From positions 2,031,821 to 2,095,820 of the forward strand of contig CM035358.1 in NCBI GenBank assembly GCA_020137815.1: a stretch of DNA of 64,000 bases, given 5' to 3'. The notes beneath the pieces were generated by a model. It was not told the origin of the DNA, searched no databases, and saw only the letters and a program-made list of their open reading frames with translations. A program made the translations under genes and the position numbers. Origin of the DNA: Hormiphora californensis. Lineage: Eukaryota > Ctenophora > Tentaculata > Cydippida > Pleurobrachiidae. Below are positions 44,801-64,000 of this stretch, in pieces (positions within the stretch are counted from its first letter, which is position 1; each line of letters starts with the position of its first letter).

Positions 44801-44940
44801 GGGCTGAGAAAGATATTTGGTCTGTATGGCGTCGTTTTGTCGGGTATATACGACTCCATACAGATTCGGTATGGTGTCGGTCTGTATGGTGTCGTTCTGT
44901 ATAGTGTCGGTCTGTATGTAGGGGGGTTACCTGAAATAGG
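41858..44940 (+). mobile_element. Mutator-like element (MULE) with 9-bp target duplication
   Basis: The element (41867-44931, about 3.07 kb) has terminal inverted repeats of about 237 bp (41871-42104 and about 44694-44927) that match almost throughout. TGAAATAGG occurs directly outside both ends (41858-41866, 44932-44940), a 9-bp duplication typical of Mutator insertions. The TIRs carry internal repeats of CATACAGACCGACAC and its inverse. Between them lies one transposase gene. The near-identity of the arms and the intact flanks suggest a recent insertion. Confidence 0.93.
42471..44514 (+). CDS. MULE transposase
   Basis: A DDE-type transposase of the MULE family. Proposed exons: 42471-42702, 42808-42900 and about 43348(or 43366)-44514. 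The first junction is in phase. The second is in phase only if the acceptor is the CAG ending at about 43365, so the middle of the gene is uncertain. The last exon (388 codons if opened at 43348) contains the catalytic set: FLDGTFATAP (first Asp), GFLSDYETAI (second Asp) and NNVSEGGNNG (Glu), with a C/H block MQGCNFHLDQALLKH between them, as in other MULE transposases. The N-terminal part is acidic with Ser/Asp runs; I see no FLYWCH-type zinc finger, which such elements usually carry. It is the only gene within the element. Confidence 0.85.
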
Positions 44941-44944
44941 ATGT

Positions 44945-48410
<3,466 letters not shown>

Positions 48411-48412
48411 CT

Positions 48413-49266
48413 AATAAAAATGCCCCCCCAAGTCTACCATAGTTCCAGATTTCGTGGAGCTTTAAAATTTGGTACAGTAACTCTATGAGACAAATAAATA
48501 ACTTGACCAAAATTTCAGACCTCTAGCTCAAAATTCATTTTTTTTGATCGGAATGAACATTGTCATTCATTCCAGAAAAAAATATTTTCCGGTCCAAAAT
48601 TTAATAAATTATGTTTGGCTATCGATTAGCTTTCCAATGTGACCAAGATCAGTTAAATTGGACAACCACAAGAGACAAAGTGCCATGTTTCTTAAAGTTA
48701 GTCAGGTCATGTGATCCTCACCGAATCATGGAGAGATTCGGTATTGCTAATCAGGCCAAGGGGCAGAGGAATCTTGTATCACGGCCGCTAATGAGGTATG
48801 TGTACCAATACAGGGTGATGTGATTCGAGGAAAGATTACATTTATCAAAGAGCTACAGATCTCATGACCAATCAGCATCGTCATCCCTCATTAGCAGCCG
48901 TGATACGTGATTCTTTACCACTTAGACCGATTCGTAATACTGAACACTCAACAATTCGGCGAGGATTACATGACCTGACTAACTTTAAGAAACATGACAC
49001 TGTGTCTCTTGTGGTTGTCCAATTTAACTGATCTTGGTCACATTGGAAAGCTAATCGATAGCCAAACATAATTGGCTAAATTTTGGACCGGAAAATATTT
49101 TTTCTGGAATGAATGACAATGTTCATTCCGATCAGAAAAATGAATTTTGAGCTAGAGGTCTGAAATTTTGGTCAAGTTATTTATTTGTCTCATAGAGTTA
49201 CTGTACCAAATTTTAGAACTCCACGATATCTGGAACTATGGTAGTTTTGGGGGGGCATTTTTATTG
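48413..49266. mobile_element. Foldback element of about 850 bp with GCAATAAAAATGCCCCCC-type ends
   Basis: Arms of at least 300 bp are nearly perfect inverse copies. Landmarks are AATAAAAATGCCCCCC with AAGTCTACCATAGTTCC at the left, and TTTGGCTATCGATTAGC deeper in each arm, inverse at about 49045-49065. The right end continues into GCCCCACACGGTA, the terminus seen at 31398-31608. No transposase is present. Confidence 0.85.
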
Positions 49267-49430
49267 CCCCACACGGTATATAAGTATGTATACACTGTTA
49301 GTGTGCATCTCAATCAGTTTGGGTGATTTGATCAGTGATAAATATTAATAGCTCTCAAATCACTCTGTTGTTGTTTTCTACAATCCAGTTAATAAATCGC
49401 TATCTCTACCAGTGATTTGTAGAACCAGAC

Positions 49431-57248
<7,818 letters not shown>

Positions 57249-58343
57249 ATTATGTGAATATGTCAGTGAAATATGTGTAGAGACTTTGTGCAAAGTAAAT
57301 TATTATGTTACAACTATTAATATAAAGTATGCTCATGCTAATTCAAACATTCGAAATCGATTTGTTTTAGTTTTCTGTAAAGGAGTTTTAGAACATAATG
57401 TTATGTTCTAACCCTCGTCTCTCCTTTAGAGCTGCATTGTAGGGGAGACTTGACCCATATGGTACATTTGCCCAAATGGATTTTTTCGCTGGGGAGCCCA
57501 ATATGCGACCATTCCATTTGACCAAAACTTACTATACAATTTTGGCAAAGTTATGTCATTTGAGAGATTTCAATGTCCTCTTTCTAATGAGCCAAAGATT
57601 TTGCAAATTGGTCAAGAAATGGCTGAGTTATGGGCAAAAACGTGCGAAATTCTCACAGATCTGGTTAACATTTACCGCCCACCGTACATGGAGAACCTTT
57701 CTGTCGCCGACAGTGCGGCTCAGATCGGGTCGGCGACGCCAGATCGGGTCGAACCGGAATGGTTGCTATTCCCAGATATTTACGCCGCGCAATAGCACTG
57801 CTGAAAAGTTGTGTTTCTTATTGTTTGTGTCAGTGCGCGTTACAATGTCGTGTCACGTGATGCGACAATGTGTGACACTGTGCCAGGAAGATACGAAAAC
57901 ACGTACATCGATATCCCAGCAGAACCTCTACTGAGCCCCTAGCCCTAATGGCTAATTATCAGCCAATATACCGATTGGGGGGAGGGGGGTTAAAAGGGAA
58001 CTATAGAACTTATGCCCCAGCTAACGCGACAGAGGTGCAGGTACTGCAGCCTACAGGAAGGCCGGAGGACTCTCCTTTTTTGTGAGGATTTCGGTCTGGA
58101 AGCGTCAGGAATCCCAGGTCAGGAACCTGGTACCGAGATTCAGTTTGTAACTGGACTCTTACATATGCAAGATTATTCCAACCTCATATTTAATTCGAGG
58201 TAAGAGGGGTTTAACTATACGAGTATATTGTAGTGGGCAGTTCTCGAGATGTAACCTGTTTATTAAACAGTATAGCCACTGTAGGTATATCAATGAATGA
58301 GATCTGTTCAGGATTAAATAGGGAGGAAAATTAGAAAAATATC
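57249..58343. other. Convergent intergenic stretch between GDH and the SRCR-like gene
   Basis: Contains a partial copy of the TTATGTTCTAACCCTC repeat at about 57400-57425. A 152-codon open frame (57476-57934) has no recognisable domain and overlaps another frame of similar kind; I treat it as non-coding. Confidence 0.4.
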
Positions 58344-58417
58344 TGGCGAGGGCCGGGCTCGAACCGACAACCTCTGGGTTTCGCGTCCATTGCTCTACCT
58401 ATTGAACAGTAGGGCGA
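58344..58417 (-). tRNA. Degenerate tRNA-like sequence (tRNA pseudogene or SINE head)
   Basis: On the minus strand there is an exact B-box (GGTTCGAGCC) with a paired T-arm (GTCGG/CCGGC), and an A-box-like TTCAATAGGTAGAGCA with a paired D-arm (GTTC/GAGC). The acceptor ends do not pair, the anticodon stem is weak and position 33 is not T. It is more likely a pseudogene or the head of a tRNA-derived SINE than a working tRNA. Confidence 0.45.
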
Positions 58418-58494
58418 GTATGTGTGAGAGATAAAGTGAGATTAGCAGCCAGAGAAAATATTAAAAATCTTGTTCCACTGTAGGTATATCAATA

Positions 58495-58561
58495 CAGTCG
58501 GACCCCGATTTACCGGGATGTTCGGAAGAAAGGGTCTTGCCCGGTAAATCGGGGTCCGACG
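58495..58561. mobile_element. Pogo-like MITE, minimal copy
   Basis: Only 67 bp: CAGTCGGACCCCGATTTACC, a short loop, then GGTAAATCGGGGTCCGAC. The TA lies outside the left end. Confidence 0.75.
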
Positions 58562-58774
58562 TATAAGAATAAGGAAACAAACTACAATTCGTTTTAAGGA
58601 GAATAAATAGGAAAATAAGATTTGTTAAAAGCTATCTACAAATAAACAATTTCTACAAATAAATAGCAACTAATCACTAAAATAAGTTAATGGGAAGTCT
58701 CGTGAAACATGCACAGTCCTTTTACCGATAACAGTCTTAATCTCTGTCTTATTACAGTAGTCTTCTTAGCGATA

Positions 58775-58780
<6 letters not shown>

Positions 58781-58834
<54 letters not shown>
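58781..58834. repeat. (CT)n microsatellite
   Basis: A pure CT tract just beyond the stop codon of the minus-strand gene, so within its presumed 3' UTR. Confidence 0.95.
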
Positions 58835-58838
<4 letters not shown>

Positions 58839-58843
58839 TCTGT

Positions 58844-61800
58844 TTAATCATCATTCTCCATATCATCCATGCCGCTCATCATCCACTGAAGGATTTCTGA
58901 GTATACAGTGAGATCATTCATCTGGTAATCGCAGCTCTCATCATTCGTAGCGACATCAAATATCATTGTGTTTGCCACTGATGCCATACACACGTAGCAC
59001 TGGTCGCGGATATCATTTGTCCTTAGTTTGGATCGGAATTTACTGAAAGAGAGGGAGGTAATTCTCCTACTACCGCCTCACATAGTTCAAGATCCCCCAT
59101 TTAGCTCTCCCTCCCCTTAGTCAACAAATTCATTTGGAAAAAACAACAAACCTTCTTTTGTGGGTCATATCAGAATCAAGAATTTTATATTCTCCATATT
59201 CGTCACGGGATAGCAGAGTAGCAGAAACATGTTCTTTCACAACAAACTCAGCGCCATACTTTTCAGCTTCCACCTACAAGAATAGAGGTAGTGTGTCTAG
59301 CAATTTAATTTTTGCTCATTTTTCGGTGCGTGAGCCAATCAGAGGCCTGGATTTCAAATCAAAGGCCTCTGATTGGCCCGCACACTGAAAAATGACGTGG
59401 TCCACGCTCTGTAAGGGTTCGGTAGATCAAGTAAATTGTTATTCAAACTCTCTATTTTGAGACCGCACAGCATAGCAAAAACAAAATCCACCTACAGATT
59501 TCGGTGTCTACACTAACCTCACATAAGAACCTCGATCTGCCACTTTTCTTGTTTTTCACCGTCAGATAAGTTCCTATAGAGAACTGCTGATCGGCACACC
59601 GCACTGCAAGCACCTCACCGTCATCACAGGGGGATGCAGTTTCCCAGTACTCAGTATGAGTACAATCATACTTTATACTTCCATCAGAGTTAGGGTCACA
59701 CTCGATGTTCGTTGCCGCAAACCTGAATGAGAACATGGTGAAAACTTAAATTTTGCTGAACATTGTCAAATACTCGGGTAGGGGGTAATGGTGAGAATCG
59801 TCAGATAATTGGCTTGCTAATACAGTCGGACCCCGATTTAACGGCACCCTCGGGGGAAAGGGTTTTGTCCGTTAAATCGGGGTCAAATACTGTTAATTTC
59901 CTATATCGGGGGAAGATTATCCTGCCGTTAAATCGGGGTGCCGTTAAATCGGGGGCCGTTAAATCGGGGTCCAACTGTACCGGAAAAACCGGACAACCCT
60001 TATAAGTTCTAACACTTACGACAAAGACCTCTGATTAAAACTTACTCATATCCGTGGAAGGGGTCCTTTTTCTCGTTCAGATTATCAAAATCATAGGGGT
60101 CCATTATCATTCCATACATGTACCCTTGGTTCCTACAAATCGCATTTGCCTCGTCCCGGCCCATTCCCTCATTACAGAGTACAAATTCATTATCCACCAT
60201 CACAACACCGGCACTTGAATCGGCAGCATCATCAGGATTCTTTAGTGAGAGAGTGAAATGATTATCACCATCCACTGTGATGACCCTATACTTTCTAACC
60301 GGCATGACATCACTTCCACTGTTGCCAAACCATCCTTGGTAAATGTTCCCACCGTAATAGTCATCATAACAAGAGCCCTCCGGGGTAAGTGTGAAGATGG
60401 GGTACCGGTTGAGATATCCCGTTATGATCCTGTCAGCAAAGGAGAGTGTCCACTCGATGGTAGTCTCATTAACCGTGCCAGGTGGGACTCTGAATTGGGA
60501 CCAGCTCGACATACATCCAGCAATGTAGTACATTCCATCGGTAGTACTATTAATTGTTAGCTTGATGTGAGGATTCGCGGAGTTATCGACAGGATCCGAG
60601 TCACGGAACCATACAGAGGTGTAGTTGAAGAATTGAGTTCCGGACAGTCGACCATTTACCCACTGGATCGCATTTTCCATATTCTCAAAGTCAAACAGGG
60701 CTTGGACCATGGAACTTTCCGATGAGCTGACCGTTGTGTATGATACAGAATCTGTAAAGTTTTCCTGGTTTGTCCACTCCGTAACAATAGGTGGAACTTG
60801 CCAGCCTTTATCACTCAGGTAGAAATACTCGGTGGCATTATCATTAGTTAAAATGGAACCAGTTGATGAACTTGTGATTTCTTCGTAACATCTTTCAGAG
60901 TAGAAGTAGTGGAAGTGCGTGGCCCCGTTAACCAGTATTTCCATATAGGTAGGCCAGTAGGCGAACGTCCAGCGGGTGTAGTCTGATGCACCAACAAAGT
61001 CCTCAGGGTAGGGTACACGGGTAAGAGCAGGTCCTGAACAAACCAACACATACAACCCATCTGCAAAGAAATCTGCCCTCAGAATATGGGTGTAACCCCC
61101 CCTCGAGCTAGATCCATGTTTTACAACAATTCGTTCGTATGAACCGGCCGCAGACCTTGTAATATGATTTAGGGCACTCGCTGTTGTATTCATCTCTGTA
61201 CTGCTTCCCTCCCAATCCGAGACGTTATCCCAGACGGCGTCTGTCTTCACCCCAGAGCCGGAGCAGGCGTCCGTGGTTTCATCTAACCCATCAAAGCAAT
61301 CATACCATTCATCACAAACAAAACTATTGGGGATGCATTTCTTAGCGTCGTAACAGCCAGTGTAGCCGGCAGGACATTGCAGATCCACCACCTCTGTTTC
61401 TTCAACCATCTCCGCGTGGAACGTTATATTCCCACCGACTCGTGCACGTTGTGTCGTCACCTGGATCGTTAGGTATTGTCCCTTTTTTGTTCCTACTACA
61501 GTCATCCTATGATCAGTATCATTCTGTCCGTCCACCGCAATTAAAATCTTGTCTGTATTCTGATTCCCATCAAATACGAATATCCAGATATCTCCAATAG
61601 TTTGGAGGTCAGGGAAATATAGTTGGACGTACCCTCCAGCTCCTGCAGGAAATACTCGAACGCTCCTTAAGGCTGACGAAATGAAGGGGATTTGGTACTC
61701 CTCAGGTTCCCCAGCGGGGCCCGCCTGGACGTTATACGAATACCGCTCTGGGTTGTTCATGGTCTCGTTAATCCAAGACATAGCTGGCCAAACACTCCAC

Positions 61801-62843
61801 ACTATTGAAGGCATTGAGGTATACTTTCTTGAGGGCCCGTCGAGAAGTATTCCAACGAGCTTATTAGTTCCTCCAGTATTATACAGAACGGCAGCCCCGA
61901 TATCATCATCGGTCGTTCCACCGTTGCCATTCCCGTCAATACAAAACATTTCCGAGCTATTCCAATAACTTGATCCCCCATAGTTGTTGTCACACGTGTC
62001 GGAGGCTGTGACATTCTGTGTCAAATCAAGTAGCGTAGTGTATCCGCCGTACGCAGCCACCGTTACTACTCTTCCGTCCGCCACATAGTCCCGCGATGGC
62101 ATCTCGGTCGGGTGGCAGTTATAATTGAATTCAATCGGGGTTTCCAAATAGATCATGGCCATGTACATTTTCGGATTTTCAGTTGTATTTTCCTGTTTTA
62201 CTATCGCCTCCACACGGTGCCAGGCAATACCGTCTGTTGAATTCTCGTTACTCACTCCCACCCAGAATTGGATGGTGTTTATCCAGTCGTCATTAGTGTA
62301 AAACATCCCCGTGGCTGTTGTTAGAATCCATCTTTCACTTAGAATGACGGCGTCATAAAGTACTCCTTTCCTGATGAATGGTGTCCAATCTGTATAATAG
62401 AAGACCTGGGGAGTGGATACTATGGTGTTACTATGGTGTTACTATGGTATTACTCAGGAACCGACCGAATCAGGAAATACTGGTCCCTGATTGGCTGATA
62501 ACCAGTCACGTGACCTAAATAACGAGTACTGATTGGTTGTTTACTTGTTTCGGTCGGTTCCTGGTGTTACTATAATGTTATTATGTTGTACTATAGTGTT
62601 ACAATGGTGTTACTATGGTGTTACTATGGATCGCGATGAATCTATAACACAAGGTGAGATGTTTACCGAGGAAGGGAACTCTCCATATGTAGCAAAACTA
62701 GAATCTCCTCCCCAAATCCTTCCAGTCTTAGAGGGAACTGCACTCTTGAGGTTATCAAAAGAGACCAGGTTCTCTTCCTCGTTTTTCTTTTTTCTGGAAG
62801 CAACAAGGGCAACCAGCACGGCCACCAATAGAAGCAGTCTCAT
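58844..62843 (-). CDS. Secreted S1 pseudoprotease with LDLa and SRCR-like domains, five exons
   Basis: Exons in order: 62843-62667, 62405-60046, 59722-59518, 59273-59152, 59042-58844. Phases agree throughout, giving a complete 1020-aa protein. It starts with a signal peptide (LLLLVAVLVALVAS) and a GRIWGG pseudo-activation site. A trypsin-like domain follows: ILSERWILTTATG stands where TAAHC is expected, the DIALL region lacks its Asp, and GDSGGP is replaced by DDDIGAAV, so all three catalytic residues appear lost. Next come an LDL-receptor class A module (CPAGYTGCYDAKKCIPNS... DGLDETTDAC), two related beta-rich segments of unknown family with many N-glycosylation sites, an SRCR-like module split over exons 2-3 (ending CDDGEVLAVRCA), and a Cys-containing acidic tail. 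There is no membrane segment. A secreted recognition or adhesion protein is inferred. Confidence 0.88.
59823..59977. mobile_element. Pogo-like MITE in an intron of the SRCR-like gene
   Basis: CAGTCGGACCCCGATTTAAC at the left, the inverse GGGGTCCAACTG at the right, with TA outside both ends. GTTAAATCGGGG is repeated four times near the right end. Confidence 0.75.
62410..62640. repeat. GGTGTTACTAT repeats flanking an inverted repeat in intron 1
   Basis: Runs of GGTGTTACTAT at 62422-62455 and 62560-62632 flank an inverted pair CAGGAACCGACCGAATCAGG / CGGTCGGTTCCTGG. GTTACTATGG resembles half of the X-box-like motif seen elsewhere. Confidence 0.6.
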
Positions 62844-63116
62844 GATCTGATATACGGTGTCTAATTAGTTAACCAAGGTTGTAACTAGATCCAAGAAAGA
62901 AATATGGAACCGTGTCGAATCGATACCGTATTCTCACTACAAGCACCCATGTTAGCACATAGATACATCGGGAATGCACGATTTAATTTATCACCAAAAA
63001 GGGGGAATTAGAATAATGTAAAATGGAAGTTGAAAAGTATAAAAATGTTTAGTTCTAGAATTAAGAATATTTTTTTCGATATTCTTAATTATCGGCGGAG
63101 AAATATTATATAGGTA
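62844..63116. other. Upstream flank of the SRCR-like gene
   Basis: AT-rich; no clear TATA at the expected distance on the minus strand. A hairpin AAGAATATTTTTTTCGATATTCTT lies near 63062-63087. Confidence 0.35.
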
Positions 63117-63774
63117 CAGTCGGACCCCGATTTACAATTACCGGAACCCCGATTTATCGATAATCTTCCCCTGAACTATTTTGGCCCATTTTCACTGAAA
63201 ATTTCAGATTTTCGAATTTTCTAATTAGCCATGTCATGTGATCTCTATCGAATCGTAAATGGCGAATGGATACGTGGCGACTAATCGGGGCGGGGAATCA
63301 CATATCATACGTCCTAAGAGCCCATAGTATCGATACATGACCTTATTTAACTAATCGATCGAGTGATTGGGTAGAGTGGTAGAAAATCACACAGGTACCC
63401 GCCCGAATCATCGAGTAAACCATTAGCCTGTAGAGATCGCATACCTGATCTCTAAGTCTAATGTGGTCACAGTATCGATATACGTCTTGGTATTGGGATC
63501 GACGATACGTGATTCCTCACCGCTACACACATGGACCGATCAATGGTCAAACGGGTTTAATGAATTGTTGTTTGAAATTAATTTAAATCACCTTAAAAAT
63601 ACCAAGGCTGTTGCTACTGATGGTAATATGCTAAGCAAAGCATTGAAACTGCTGATGGGCGTGAAAATTAGATCAATAGAGGGTCAAAAATGCACCACCC
63701 CGATATACCGGGCACCCTGATTTACCGGGCAAAATGGCTTCCCCCGAGGATCCCGGTAAATCGGGGTCCGACTG
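63117..63774. mobile_element. Pogo-like MITE, longest copy
   Basis: CAGTCGGACCCCGATTTACA at the left and GGTAAATCGGGGTCCGACTG at the right, with TA outside both ends, 658 bp. The interior carries degraded segments resembling the arms of the 48.4 kb foldback element (GTCATGTGATC... ATACGTGATTC), suggesting a nested or composite element. Confidence 0.75.
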
Positions 63775-64000
63775 TATTTACTAATAAGGTACATACACTG
63801 CAGTTAGTGGTGATTAAAAGATGCTAACTGATGAAATGAACTCGAAAAATTGTTCCTTTCCTTAAATAACCTACGTATCACGTGACCCTTTGCATGGCAT
63901 GTAATGAACATGATGAATTAAATGTGTTAAAATATCGCAGCATGCATAATATGCACTATATGCATGAGAATACTGAGATAGTAAGATTTTCTGGGCCGGA
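63775..64000. other. Right edge, no feature seen
   Basis: AT-rich sequence containing several GCATG/ATGCA motifs. No exon or repeat family recognised. Confidence 0.4.

Noticed and set aside
57476-57934. 152-codon open frame after GDH
   Set aside because: No recognisable domain, overlapping alternative frame, no splice or promoter context; could be a degraded repeat.

Overview
The window is eukaryotic and almost certainly from an early-branching animal; a sponge fits best, though I cannot prove the phylum. Genes have many short exons with GT-AG introns. The gene set is metazoan: a TRAPP complex subunit, class C and class A GPCRs, a homeobox gene, and a secreted protein with LDLa and SRCR-like domains. 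Between genes the DNA is packed with (GA)n/(CT)n microsatellites, foldback elements, MITEs, two LINEs and a complete Mutator-like DNA transposon.

Layout. 0.4-3.2 kb: a GABA-B-like class C receptor (+). 4.4-28.9 kb: a TRAPPC10 orthologue (+), at least 17 exons, whose introns are heavily colonised. One holds an 8.7 kb TIR element with an inserted, decayed LINE. Another holds a complete intronless homeobox gene. A third holds a carboxylesterase-like (pseudo)gene plus a minisatellite of about 1.8 kb. 29.5-31.8 kb: three exons of an unidentified minus-strand gene. 30-34.9 kb: a cluster of foldback elements and MITEs. 35.2-36.5 and 37.9-38.9 kb: two 7TM receptors (+). 40.6-41.5 kb: a foldback element. 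41.9-44.9 kb: an autonomous-looking MULE with 9-bp target duplications. 48.4-49.3 kb: another foldback element. 49.4-57.2 kb: a complete 12-exon glutamate dehydrogenase of the small NADP-specific (bacterial/fungal-like) type, with a 5'-truncated LINE in intron 1. 58.8-62.8 kb: a complete 5-exon minus-strand gene for a secreted S1 pseudoprotease-LDLa-SRCR-like protein. Pogo-like MITEs pepper the right end.

The most unusual signal is a family of RFX X-box-like palindromes (GTTACCATGGTAAC and variants). They recur across the window and sit next to splice donors in TRAPPC10 and the minus-strand gene. In two TRAPPC10 exons the 3' end of the exon, its splice donor and the adjacent palindrome have been tandemly copied (5 units of 46 bp; about 17 units of 94 or 103 bp), so each intron starts with a row of near-identical candidate donor sites. 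The same palindrome also runs through the C-terminal coding repeats of the class C receptor, and a near match overlaps the start codon of the nested homeobox gene.

The genes do not form a pathway. All exon structures were read by eye from splice consensus, reading phase and similarity to remembered protein families; none has been checked against transcripts.
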